Part shown: one piece after another, positions 1 through 12,385 of the stretch
Position numbering within the stretch: the first letter of the stretch is position 1
Layout: every line of letters starts with the position of its first letter
Assembly (NCBI GenBank): GCA_029465975.1
Contig: CM055758.1
Coordinates: 5,984,557 to 6,048,556, forward strand
Reading direction: 5' to 3'
DNA from: Dallia pectoralis
Taxonomy: Eukaryota; Chordata; Actinopteri; Esociformes; Umbridae
Length of the DNA: 64,000 bases
Program-made: the position numbers and the translations under genes
Notes under the pieces: generated by a model
Databases searched by the model: none
Seen by the model: only the letters and a program-made list of their open reading frames with translations
What the model was told of the DNA's origin: nothing

Positions 1-1130
1 ATTATCATCACATTCTACTGTTCGCACGTGGCATCAGACTGTAATCTATTTAATGCTGCGGACATCACTGCTGACATTTCCGTTACCAGCGTGCGTACTA
101 CAAATATAGCTGGCACGCTTAGCCAGACCGATAGGTGGCTAATTTATCTCGTAAACATTGCTTTCATATTATTAGCAAATTACACAAAGTCGAATATCGT
201 TGCACTTCTTATCTCTTAGACGCTTCCAGTAAGTATATCTTTTAAGTGGTTTGGACTGAGTTGGTTCGTGACTGAAATGAAGACGCCTACAAGCTAACAG
301 TGTTCAGTTACTACTTCCTCCTCCACAAAACCAGGTCTAGTTCAACCAAAACTCACCATGCGATGTGTAAGTGTTTGATCCAAACGGTGCTATGCTAATT
401 CATCGCGGTAGACAAACACATCATTTTGATAGATGTCTCGTTGCCATGTCATTTGTTTTCGTAAGGAAGTTAGCTTGAGCATGTACTGAGGAACTGCCCG
501 CCCGTGCTCTTCAAACAGCAACAAAACTGGCTGGCTGCGTCAAAGTGCCAATAAGTCGCAGACATATGACGCTCCGAGTCGCGCGTCTAACTATCGCCTG
601 GTCGGTTTCTATGGAATCGGATTTGTATCAAATTAGACAAAAACGTCTTGAATATTAAACAGAAATGAGAATTCGAGAGAGAATAAAACTCAGAAAAGCA
701 AAACAAACGCCGTCAAAAATAAAACTTGTGACTTAATATCACATGATAAATATCGGTCTTTTGTTTACAGTTCCCTGAGCTGTATTCTCACTGTTCAGAC
801 TTTTGCTGTAAAGGTCAGCTTTGCGGTTACATCATATGTCTATGGGTTACACCGCCATCTCTCTCTCGTTTATGCTCCCACATTTTTGGTACAAAGATCT
901 CGCGTAGGCGGGCCTTTTCAATGGTGAGTCCCCATTGGCTAGTGTTTGTTTGAGTGACAGCTTAGTGACCCGGACCTTCAGTGCAGCAAGCGCGAATTTC
1001 GTTTATTTGATGTCAACTCCATCAATGGCCGATGTGATATGGGCTTAATAAAATACATGTTATTGATTTTTGAGCCACAACAAGTAGAATACACACAACT
1101 GCCAATATCATATCTATTATATATAAAACA
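1..1130. other. left flank, no gene recognised
   Basis: No exon with convincing similarity and splice sites is visible. Human gene order would place CRAT convergent to DOLPP1 here, but no carnitine acetyltransferase C-terminus can be read. An AATAAA lies near 1046 on the plus strand and CCAAT-type motifs (for example near 930) occur, but neither proves a transcript. Treated as intergenic or unrecognised UTR. Confidence 0.4.
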
Positions 1131-1421
1131 TTTTTATTGAATTTCATGATACCGATGCCATGTCAATGTTTCGACATACACAATCGTGTAAAAAAGCTGA
1201 CTACTCAGTGAATCAGTATCCACCAACACATGATATAATAGCAAAGTTCTTTAGACTACTAACATATTACAAATATCTACAGTCAGTGAACATAAACTAC
1301 ATAACAACACTCATCTTTCCTTATCGCCTGTCCCGATACCACAGAACATCTCACGGTTTATTACTTATTGAAGAATAGTAATGGGGGGGAAAAAAGAATA
1401 CATTCATACATTGAACACATT

Positions 1422-1427
1422 TTTATT
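1422..1427 (-). promoter_or_regulatory. dolpp1: candidate poly(A) signal of dolpp1
   Basis: TTTATT on the plus strand reads AATAAA on the minus strand, about 1.24 kb downstream of the dolpp1 stop. A second candidate is at 1133-1138. Either could end the 3' UTR, and no other gene is recognised between here and the stop codon. Confidence 0.45.
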
Positions 1428-2667
1428 GAGCCTGATACGGTTACACATAATGGAGGAAAAAAAACGAGAATCTAAGAGACCTATTTCCCTTTACAAAGCT
1501 AATATTGATGACAGTTCAAAATCAGACAGCCTTAAACATCAGCTGTGGCATTAATATGAGCATTAACACAGCATTATGCTACGATTGACCTGAGATTCCC
1601 TTAAAAAAAGAACAAACAAAAAACATAAAAATCGCTCAGCAGTCATAGCTCTTGTTTTTGCAATGGATGACACGGAATGTTGTTTCGGAAAGGCAGGTGA
1701 AAGTGGCAATCCACAGTGTAATGTTCTATTGTACCACAACGAAAACAGAAAGACAAAATGTTATATTTATATATTTAAAAAAGATTCAACCAAACAGTTT
1801 TTTGCTCCCAGGGTGTCCGACATGCAGGGCAAAAGGGGTTGAGGAAACAAGAGCTTCTTGTGTTTTGTGTCTTATCTTCTGCATTACCTCAAACCCAGAT
1901 CTCAATGCCCCAATTGTACATAAGGTACACTAGCCTTGTCATGTGCAGAACATGAGGTTTTTAAATGTCTGCCAGTTATTTGTCAAACAGAATACACAGC
2001 GCTGACACTCCAGTACAGACGGAGGCAAAACGCACCCACAGGGGAAACAGGGCTGTTTCACGCTATCAGTGCTGAAACGAGCCCCAACTTTCAGCCACAT
2101 CTTTGAGTTACATTTTCAAAAAGTGTTCATATTACGTTTACAATTGGTTTTATTGTTCTCTATGTAATGCAAGAAAAAAAAGCTCACTTAAATCCACTTC
2201 CCTTCCCACTATCCAATCCAACTGCCCCCCTCACCAGCAACACCTAGAATTCTGCATTAAAAAAAAGAATCACTAAATTCATGCTGCATTAACACCAGCC
2301 AATGTTCTTTGTGGCTTTTCCTAAAATCTCTTGCAGTAAACGGTTACTGTCTGTGTGCGTGCGTTTACAGTTAAAATATATATTAATTTATTATTAAATA
2401 GTATGCCTTTTGCACGGACTTGCATGCACCGAGGAGCATTTTGGCAAGCTGTACAAGGAGAGGCATGTGGACGGACTTGCTCAGGCTGCAGGCTCCGGGC
2501 CGAGTCCAGGCACTCTCTGTTTTGGTCCACCTGTAAACGGGTTAACCCCCCCCCATCCCATTGCAACCAGGTCAGTCCAAAAGACGATTCTCCAGTGTGT
2601 TTCTATTTCGTGTGCGCTTTTGTCGGTGTACGTGTGTGTGGTCCTTTCAACGGGGGAACAGCTGAGA

Positions 2668-5600
2668 TCACTGAAGTTTTGTTCCAAGTTTCCGTTGTCT
2701 ATTTCTGGAGGAGGAACAGACATTCAAACCATTGCTAAATATGAAAACATGGGGGAAAACCTCAATAGAGGGATCTGACAGATAATGCCTCACCTGGCCT
2801 CTGATCTGGTCACAGTGTACTCAAACCACAGGATGTTCGGAATCAGGCTTGTGTCTCTCACCAAAAAGAACTCTGATATTGGCCTGTCAGTAGTCAAGGT
2901 TGGGTAAAGAGATGGAACATGTAAAAATGGAACAACACGGACAATGGCTTTGGTGCATAAACATTAAAGTTGAAACCCGCGGAAACACTCTGCCTAAATA
3001 CACAAGGCGTAGCAATGCACACCCCTAGACCCCCCCGCCCCACCCCCCACCCGAGAGGTTTCCACTTTCTTTACCATGCTGCTATCTTGGGGAATAGAGG
3101 CGTGAGCACCTCCTGTGTGATGAAGAACCAGACTATTCCAATGGTGCTACCGGCCACTCCACCGTAGAAGACCTGACTCCAAGTGTGGTACAACAAGTAA
3201 ACCCTGAGAAGATCGGGGGGGAAATATATTCGAGTCATATATAAAATAACTTGTGAAATTTAATTTAGTTAATTATGGTACAGTTTTAACATCAACATGG
3301 TTTGAGGAGTTGGGAGCAAATTAAGGTACTGCCTAAACTACTGTGTTTTGGGAGGGAGTCGTCCAGCAACTGTGTCTCTCTTACCTGCTGTAGGACACTG
3401 ATAAGGCCATGCCCAGCAAGGTAATGGACAGTATGTGTCTCCACAGGAGCTCCACACACCGGGCATTGTTCGTTTGATGCATTCTAGACAATAGACGAAC
3501 AAGTCATGGTCAATAAAGTTATCTTGCACGTTTTGAAAAGACAAGTGTTTCGTTAAAATTATTTGGTCAATTGCTGAACCGACATGGTTGTCTTCGCCAA
3601 CTGTCTGACGAAATATATTAGTGGCCGTGCATATATTTTAAGAAGTACAAAGTATGCAAAATGATTAAACAAAATCATAATATGCAGAGTTGCACTACAG
3701 CGACTGTTTCCTACAGTCTAAAACGTATTATAAAAATGTGCCTAACAATAATTGGTGTAAAAAAACATTTAAAAACGATAATTTGTGAAACCACAAAACG
3801 AAAGAAGTGTAGTGAAAAAAAACAATCACTCATCTTAAATAAAAGAAGTGTAATGTAAAAAGAACAATCACTCACCTTAAATAAAGGAAAAGAAAGAAGT
3901 AAACAACAAAAAACCAAATGAATTGGGAATGACTGGAAGGCATCCCATACTCCGTGGTGAGGGTGGCATGAGCTCCTAGAAAACGACAGGGAATAACAGC
4001 AATCGGTCTTGTTGTCATCTACACATTTTGTCAATGGCCATTTTTGCTTAAAAAATGAAATCATTTAAATTGTCAACCGTTCAGGTTATGTTACCAATGT
4101 CAAGGAAATCCAGAAACAAATTAGAAAATTCTACAGATCAACAAAGAACCACTATTTGTTTATGAATGTGAAAAGAAACAGTCATGCACCATTGTAGCAG
4201 AACGACTTAAGGATAAGGTGAACCCAGCCAACATACAGAGGAAGGAGATATGCATCTGTGAGGAGACAATAGCCATTGTCCTCAGGCTGGTTGAGCTCTC
4301 CTCCTGCAACAGTATTCATTAACTCTCTTCATTATAAAACAGTTGATGTACTGTTTTAATTAACAATCCATTAATTAAAACAGTACAAATGAACTCCCCC
4401 TCTACTGTTGCTGGCTAATGACCATTTAAACTGTAAACATAAGTGAAACAAAATTGTTATCCACACTGTATGTGTCATTCACAAACGGTGCCTTTGTTTT
4501 ACTTGTAGGTTTACATAAGGTATCAAAAGTCTACACGCCTTTATTTAAAACGCAGCTTTTGTTTTGTTTAAAACGAAAGAGCAGACAAATACGGGAAGTC
4601 CTTAACTTGTACCACCTTTAATAGGATCTAATAACCCACAATGTTCACGTGAAAAACAAATTGATAATAAACAAAATTGTCAACACATTGGTTGCATACG
4701 TGTACGCACCCTTTTAAACCCTTTATCAGATATCACCACCCTTTATCGGATATTATTCCAAATGATGAATCGAGGTAATTGTGTAATGGATGTACTTGGT
4801 CACTACAGTAAGTGTCGTGTTGCTCGACTTGCCTTCGCACGGACGGGGCTCCCGTAAGATGTTCTTCAGCAGCCAGTTCACCCCTTCATTCAGCACCAGC
4901 CCACAGAAAAAGGAGATCTAGGGATAAGGAATGAGAAGAGATTAGGTCTGAATGTTTGCTTTATTTCACAGTGTAAATGCATAGTGTCCTTTACATGGTC
5001 CTACCTCAGTGTACGCTTCAAACATTCCCCTACATGTCCCTATAAACGGAAATAACCTCATCTACATATATGACCTTGTACAACGATGTCTGTATCTAGG
5101 GCGTGTATGTGTGTGTGTGTGTGTGTGTGACAAATGTCTTGTGCTCATTCAGTGCTCAAGCATGGATTTGGGTATCCCCATGCGGGACCTCTTATGGACA
5201 TTTAAAATGTAGTTCTCTTATGAGGCCAAAGATCTGGGACACATTACTTACAGTGTGCAGTTCACGCTTGAACAATATGAGGGTAACAAAGCCCACGAGG
5301 ATCGCTAACGGGAGCAAGCTGGTGTAGGCCAACACCTGTCCTGTCAGATCGCCTTTAAAAGAAAATACATCAGTGTACACAATCGCCTTGCTGGAATCAT
5401 TCAACATTTAGGTGAACTTCAATAGTACAGCTTTACAAGCTCTGATGCGTTTATATACAGTTACCAAATTAGAAGTTAGCAATTATTACAGAAAAATAAC
5501 ATTTATAATGCATGGACACACTGTAATATCAATGACTATTGAAGATAACTGATCTTGCAACCAAAACTATTGTTTTAATTGTTGGGAATTGGGTATACAC

Positions 5601-7257
5601 CTAAAATGTTTTGTTTGATAGTGAAACTGTATGATGGTATGTATTGTGGGAAAATATAATAATTATCTCGGCATTAATGTGTCATATTATGTTATAATCA
5701 TCTCTCTGCAATTAATATGTTATCTGTTACAAACATCACAGTTTAAATAATGTGTTCTCTGTCACAGACACTAGTGGCACAGGCCAATCTATCTTTACAG
5801 AATGTGGTATAATTAATAAATTACTATAAACAGGGCTTATGCACTGAAATGTACTGTTTTAACACACACACACACACACACGGTTAAAACTGCTGAAGCC
5901 ACATTAAGCCTGCAAGGTCAGTATGAAAGAAATGCTTTTATGGTTAACTCCTCAAAAGAGGGCCAAAAAGATAACTGACCATCAATCTCCTATAGGGTTG
6001 ATAAGAACAGTTAAAACTGACAATTAGACGTTGTTTACTTTGCACCCAGGTGACCATGAACTCACTAAAAGTGAGTCGAACAACCCAGACCGGTTCTGCG
6101 CATGACTAAAAGTCGCCTGTACAAACCTGAGTTTGGGGCTCACATGGTAAAAATACTACACAGCCAACTGGGTCACAGTCTGTGGACGTATTGACACTTT
6201 CTGAATCCGTTCTCGAGAAGCGGTAATAAGCCACATGTTGTAGTTGTGGATGTATGATCAAAACCTTATGAACTTGCTTGAATTATATTAAAGAAAAGTG
6301 TTAAACCTTATCCTCCATTTTGGCATTTGTGATGATGGACTTGGGAATGAATCATGTCTGATTAATTTACGCGTGTCCTAACAGCATATATTTTATCCAC
6401 TTGCAGAACAGATACATGTGGATTAACTGGCTATATAGACAGATAGCTGCATATTTCTCTCATTAATATAATGAACGCATCACTTGTGCGAATAATGGGG
6501 TAGAATAGCTAATATTGCTTTGAAACCTACATAAGGAGATACTGAAAACGGTTGCTATGTACGGCTAGTTAGCTGTTTGAAAACTAGGGTAAGAAAGCAT
6601 TGCCGTACTCCAGCTCAGTTGTGTGCAACAAGCCACCTCACAACGATATACAATTAAAAGTTACGCAATCCATTTTTGTGTGGTTGTCAATATTTCAAAC
6701 TTAGTTGACAGGCATAAACACATAAGCAGAACATGCCATAACGTTAGCAGTAGTAACGAATCAGATCAGATAATTAGCTAGCGGTCGTAAACGATATGGT
6801 TATGACGATCGGGAAGTGGTCAGGTCGCAAACCAAATCTACCATCTTTATTTGAAATAAAACGTTTATTCTGTGCATGCGTTGTTTGTGACCATTGAAAC
6901 GAGATCCTTTAAATGTAGCAAAGACAACTCGAGCTATTAGCTTGTCATAGTGACAACTTCCAACACCGCGCATGCGCATCGGTCACACAATTTGGCAGTT
7001 AATCTTACGTTCCCTGCGGAGCTGTTTGTACGGTCTTTTTCAGGTATCACTATTTGGCAGTGCATCTCGGTCGTGCCCATTCAGTTGCGTATCATTCCAC
7101 AAACCTAATGCAGATTATCAGCGAGTGAAACGTCCAACAGAAAAAAGTCGGCAAAAAAATAAACGTTCAAAATGCACTTACCAGCAGGGAACTCTACATG
7201 GGTTAGCGATATCGACCGCCATCGAGGTGGTACCGAGCACTGCTCTTCGGACGCCAT
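2668..7257 (-). CDS. dolpp1: dolichyldiphosphatase 1 (8 exons)
   Basis: Removes a phosphate from dolichyl diphosphate on the luminal ER face, recycling the lipid carrier for N-glycosylation. Exons, in transcript order: 7257-7182, 5352-5252, 4917-4833, 3975-3876, 3483-3385, 3203-3075, 2883-2794, 2704-2668. Phases agree throughout and give 238 residues, the same length as I recall for human DOLPP1. It starts MASEEQCSVPPRW and ends NRQRKLGTKLQ. The three PAP2-type phosphatase motifs are present: KNILREPRP (K-x6-RP), PSSHSQ, and SRVYLLYHTWSQ (SR-x5-H). Several hydrophobic segments fit a multi-pass membrane protein. An upstream in-frame Met at 7308 exists, but the Met at 7257 matches the family start. 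The exon 3 donor is GCAAGT, so intron 3 appears to be GC-AG. It lies downstream of miga2 on the same strand, as in human. Confidence 0.95.
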
Positions 7258-8279
7258 CTTACCCGGATACCGGGCAATGTGGATCGTCGAATCAGACTGT
7301 CCGTGCAAAGTTCATTTGCCCAATAGGAAGCACGGTTCCTTGTACGAAAAGCAGCCATTCACAAGAGTAGATCCGCAAGACGGAAAAAAAACTGTATGGG
7401 AATGTACAGAATCGTCTAACGCTTATGAATGAGCATCATGCTGTAAATGCATGAGTGTCCTGTCAAAACCTGTACCACTTCTAAATAGATTAATTGGTAA
7501 AGTGTCAATGCAACAAATTATTTGGTTGGAGATGGTTAAAGACAAAGTGTTTGATTGGGGAAATTAACAGATAATTGGTATATCCCTCAAAAGAAACGAG
7601 AAAATATACTGATTTCCAGATGTTGTCAGTTCGTGCTGCCATTGTAATTTCGCAAGAATAAAGACAACAAAATGCATGAACAGGACACTAGTCTACAACA
7701 ATCTTTATACTTTCCAAGTTTTTATCCTGTGACCATTTGCAATCATCACAAACATACACTCTCATAAGCAGACATAAGCAAATAAATACCCAGAGTTAAC
7801 TAGCCTTCCTCATCTGCATACTTAAGTCCCAAACCTGTATACTAACATTTAACAACATTCGACAGGAATTGTGATAAAGAAATCGGACATTTTCTATGAT
7901 GATTTAAACATGTTTTTAAACCACAATTACCAGTAAATAAAATTGTTATTCCAAATTAATCAAAGCACCCAACACAATGCTGATTGATGGGACACAAGAA
8001 CAAAAAGAAACAGCAGTACATTTAAGACGTCCACATGCAAAGGGAACAAAGGACATTGTGATTATCTGATAATACATACAGCACTGTCAAACTATTGTTG
8101 GTTTTCTTGAAGTAAAAATCAACTAATCTCTTAAGTAGTAATTAAATAACTATTGTTAGAATCTCCTACTAGGAGGTTAATACTGACAGATTCATAGATA
8201 TATATTTTTTTATATAGGCTACTATACATTTGATAGTAAAAGGAGCTTATGGAATTCCGAAATAGGAAGCAGGGTTTTC
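7258..8279. other. dolpp1 5' flank, no gene seen
   Basis: Holds the dolpp1 5' UTR and promoter next to the start codon, then AT-rich sequence up to the LINE. A 5' exon of dolpp1 cannot be excluded. No other exon is recognised. Confidence 0.5.
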
Positions 8280-8290
8280 ATTTGTCAATC
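8280..8290. repeat. target-site duplication, left copy
   Basis: The 11-mer ATTTGTCAATC flanks the LINE 3' end here and recurs exactly at 10114-10124 beyond its truncated 5' end, which defines the insertion boundaries. Confidence 0.85.
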
Positions 8291-10113
8291 TCATCTCATC
8301 TTCAACCACTTATCCGGGGTCGGGTCGCGGGAGTAGCAGCTCTAGCAGGGGACCCCAAACTTCCCTTTCCCGGGCAACATTAGCCAGCTCTGACTGGGGA
8401 ATCCCGAGGCGTTCCCAGGCCAGTGTGGAGATATAATCTCTCCACCTAGTTCTGGGTCTTCCCCGAGGTCTCCTCCCAGCTGGACGTGCCTGGAACACCT
8501 CTCTAGGGAGGCGCCCAGGTGGCATTCGTACAAGATGCCCGAACCACCTCAACTGGCTCCTTTCTACGCAAAGGAGCAGCGGTTCTACTCCGAGTTCCTC
8601 TCGGATGACTGAGCTTCTCACCCTATCCCTAAGGGAGAGGCCAGCCACCTTTCTGAGAAAACCCATTTCGGCCGCTTGTACCCGCGATCTCGTTCTTTCG
8701 GTCATGACCCAGCTTTCATGACCATAGGTGAGGGTAGGAACAAAGATTGACCGGTAGATCGAGAGCTTTGCCTTTTGGCTCAGCTCTCTTTTCGTCACAA
8801 CGGTGCGGTGAAGCGAATGCAACACCGCCCCCGCTGCTCCGATCCTCCGACCAATCTCCTGCTCCATTGTTCCCAGTGATGTGACTATCAGCCCACCGAA
8901 CGGGAACCCCTTCCCCCATGACTACGCCTTGATATCCTGTCCATGAATATTACAAACAGGATTGGTGACAAAGCGCAGCCCTGGCAGAGGCCAACCCCCA
9001 ACGGGAACGAATCCGACTTACTGCCGAGGACACGGACACAGCTCATGCTTTGAGCGTACAGAGATTGGATGGCCCTGAGAAGAGACCCCCTCACCCCATA
9101 CTCCCACAGCACCTCCCACAAAAGATCCCGGGGTACCCGGTCAAACGCCTTCTCCAGATCCACAAAACACATGTAGACTGGATGGGCATACTCCCAGGCC
9201 CCCTCCAGGATCCTTGCGAGAGTAAAGAGCTGGTCCGTGGTTCCCCCGGCCAGGACGAAAACTGCATTGTTCCTCTTCAATCTGAGGTTCGACTATTGGC
9301 CGAACCCTCCTTTCCAGCACTTTGGAGTACACTTTACCAGGGAGGCTGAGGAGTGTGATACCTCTGTAATTGGCACACACTCTCTGGTCCCCCTTTTTGA
9401 AGAGGGGAACCACCACCCCGGTCTGCCACTCCTCTGGCACTGTCCCAGACTTCCATGCAATGTTGAAGAGGCGTGTCAACCAAGACAGCCCTTCCCCACC
9501 CAAAGCTTTTAGCATTTCTGGACGAATCTCATCAGTCCCTGGGACTTTGCCACTGTGGAGTTGTTTGACTACCTCAGCGACTTCCCCCAGGGAAACTGAC
9601 GATGACCCTCCATCAGCCTCCAGCTCTGCCTCTATACTAGAGGGCATGTAGGTCGGATTCAGGAGCTCCTCAAAATGCTCTTTCCAGCGCCCGATCACGT
9701 CATCAGTTGAGGTCAACAGTGTCCCATCCTTACTGTACACAGCTTGGATGGTTCCCCGGTTTCCCCTTCTGAGGTGCCGAACGGTTTTCCAGAAGCATTT
9801 TGGTGCCGACCGAAAGTCCTTCTCCATAGCTTCTCCCACACCCGCTGCTTTGCCTCTGACACGGCAGCGGCTGCAGCCCTTCGGGCCTGTCGGTACCCTG
9901 CAACTGCCTCCGGAGTCCCCAGGGATAGCATATCCCTGAAGGCCTCCTTCAGTCGGACAGCTTCCCTGACCACCGTGGTCCACCACGGTGTTCTAGGGTT
10001 ACCACCCCTTGAGGCACCTAGGACCTTGAGACCACAGCTCACCGCCGCAGCTTCAGCAATAGAAGCTTTGAACATTGCCCACTCAGGTTCAATGCCCCCC
10101 AACCTCCACAGGG
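8291..10113 (-). mobile_element. 5'-truncated RTE/Rex3-like LINE, inactive
   Basis: On the minus strand it encodes the reverse-transcriptase and C-terminal part of a non-LTR retrotransposon. Readable motifs are GTDEIRPEML, ANYRGITLLSLPGKV, FVDLEKAFDRVPRDLLW, GCALSPILF, and a C-terminal LRWFGHLVRMPPGRLP region. The endonuclease half is absent (5' truncation). At least three frame changes break the ORF (near 9830, 9230 and 8880). The x-ADD catalytic box expected after the GCALSPILF block is missing: only about 15 codons separate ISRRS from LGTMEQEIG. The 3' end carries a short GATGA-type repeat tail, which is why Rex3/RTE is favoured. The clade call is from memory. Flanked by an exact 11-bp duplication. 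Confidence 0.85.
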
Positions 10114-10124
10114 ATTTGTCAATC

Positions 10125-12385
10125 AAAGGATGATATTATTTATACAAATTAGACCAACAAAAACACATGCAAAAAAGTTTTTACCATCTTATCATTGTAT
10201 TACATTTCTGGAAAACCCTCAACCTCAAAGGGATATCAGTAAGGGAGGTTGAATAAATGTGATAACGCCGTCAGTACTTTTCTATTAGCAATTCAAATGT
10301 CTAATTAGGCCTACAAATGATCTTGCCTCAAGTGCACAATCTACTTTCTGTAGAAAAAAATAGAGTAAGATTAGCATTAAAAAAATATTTTTTCTTTCTT
10401 CTCCATTAAAGTGCAACAAATATGAACAAATTCAAGGCCTCCCATGTGCCTGGCAACCGTACAACCAAGTGAGACTACTGGCTATAAAACAGATCAATAT
10501 CAATTAGTGTATTTAAGCTACACTTCCAGATAAAGGGTGCTAGCTAAAAATCCAAACTCTTATCCACTTCTCAACCGTTTTTTACTTCAGCGAGTTTATT
10601 AGGTACACCAGCATGCTCACGACAACACAGCCGTGGCTAGTTTTACAGGCCGACAGGTCTGAGGGCATTCCGGTACTGTTCAATTGAACAACGTTAAGTG
10701 TGATAGGATTGCCATAATTGCCCATGTTCCTGGGGTTGTACGTGCCCACGCACGCACATGTCTAGGGTTTACCCAGAAGTGCAAAAAACAAACCAAAAAA
10801 CATCCAGCCAGCCAGCAGTGCTGTGGGTGAAACCAAAGAGATTTAAGGGAAATGGCAAGTTAATAACTGGCCCAGAAACAGGGACAGTATTTAAAGAAAT
10901 GGCACCATAAAACTGCAGTGTGTACAACAGCATCTCAGAACAAAGCTCATTGGTCCTTGTAGAAGGGCTACACATAAGTGTGCTGGCATCCTATCAGCTA
11001 AGTGACTGAGTGGGCGCTAATGTGCTGTCCCCAACCAGTGGTTCAAGAACCCTGCAATATACTCACAGGGGGTACTCATGAGACCATAGCCGTACAGGTT
11101 AAATGCACAGGGGGTACTTGGGTAATATTGTAATAGAGCATGTTTGGGATGTATCTTAGTATGAAGGTACCACTGTCCAATCTGTGGCAAAGTGGGTTCT
11201 GACCCAGTACTACATGGGTGTCCAAAACTGTGGCATTTACATGGATTTACTTTTTAATTGGGATTCTGGGCTAACACAATACCGTTAGCAAAAATACACT
11301 GATGTATTACATCATGATCACACTAACATACTATTATTTGAATCAGACTGGCAACTTGACTGCAAACAACCCCAGACAAATGTTAACACAAAAACACGTG
11401 TCATTCAACCAAATCTCTGACAAAGCTCAGTACAAGGATATTATTGACTTAAAAAAAACAATGATGGCAAAGGACATGTGGAAAAACAGTAAGAATAACA
11501 CATTCTCGATACCAGCACAAATTCTTTAACACTTCACCTGCCCTGCCACATGGTACATGTATTTCATTTTTTAATCATACCAAAGGTGTGACAAAACGTA
11601 AACAAACATGTATGGGTCTCACACACTCTCACAAGCACACAGACACAACAAACTTCAGAAGTGACAAACCCTCCATCCCATCATAAGCAGTTCAGCTAGC
11701 ATTGTCACAGAGACTAACCGCAGTTATAGAGTATATTGGAATTAACTTGGGATACAAGTGTCTGTACACACCAACTCTCCCAGCATCCTGCCTTGAAGAG
11801 GGGATAATTTTTCATTCAATCGTCAGCCTCCTTATCGGAAATACGAAAATGTAGAAATGTCCCATGGATAACTTGGATGGCAGAGAAAAACGTCATCATA
11901 CCTTAGCGCAAGTCCGCATTTGGCCAAGAGTGTCGGGATCATGGTTCCCGTGCCCAGAACACACTTACAGCACATCAAATACCTAGACGACAACATCATC
12001 TTGCCAGTTGGTTGTTGGTTCACGACGAGCCAGAAGAACCGGAAGAATTAACATCCAGATCTTCAAACAGAAAGAGGGTAGATGGGGGGTCATAAGGTCC
12101 CTAAAAGCAATAGATAAGTTCCATAAAGTCCAACACAGGTTGGGTTCTGTTGGACGCTCAGGAGGAAGTATTGCACTCGGACTGATTGGGTAAATGCCAC
12201 AGCTCAACCTTGTGAATGACGGCCGGGTAAGTCCGACTGACTGGCACAATCCCAAGTCAGACACGGCTATTTTCATCTGATCACACTGAAGTGAACCATA
12301 TGCCAAATGAACAATGTAAATCTTTCTCTTTAACGGACAAATTCAGTTCAAACTCCCTGTTTTACCACGTTTTAAACCAACACCT
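10125..12385 (-). other. miga2 3' UTR and downstream flank
   Basis: No further coding exon is recognised between the miga2 stop codon and the LINE. Part is probably the miga2 3' UTR, but I could not fix a poly(A) site. A short stretch near 10593 resembles the TTTATTAGGTACACC terminus of a fish Tc1-like element, without a readable body. Confidence 0.4.

Noticed and set aside
1..1130. CRAT 3' end, expected from human synteny next to dolpp1
   Set aside because: No matching reading frame or splice pattern could be read in either strand.
5103..5327. VCVCVCV-type small proteins (also at 13457, 14825, 59495, 63100)
   Set aside because: Translations of GT microsatellites.
9713..10126. 137-residue minus-strand ORF (WRLGGIEPEWAMF...) as a host gene
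   Set aside because: It lies inside the LINE and continues, by frame change, into the reverse-transcriptase region.
10593..10720. Possible Tc1-type terminus TTTATTAGGTACACC
   Set aside because: Only about 15 bases match a known fish element end. No partner terminus or transposase scraps were seen, so it is not listed as an element.
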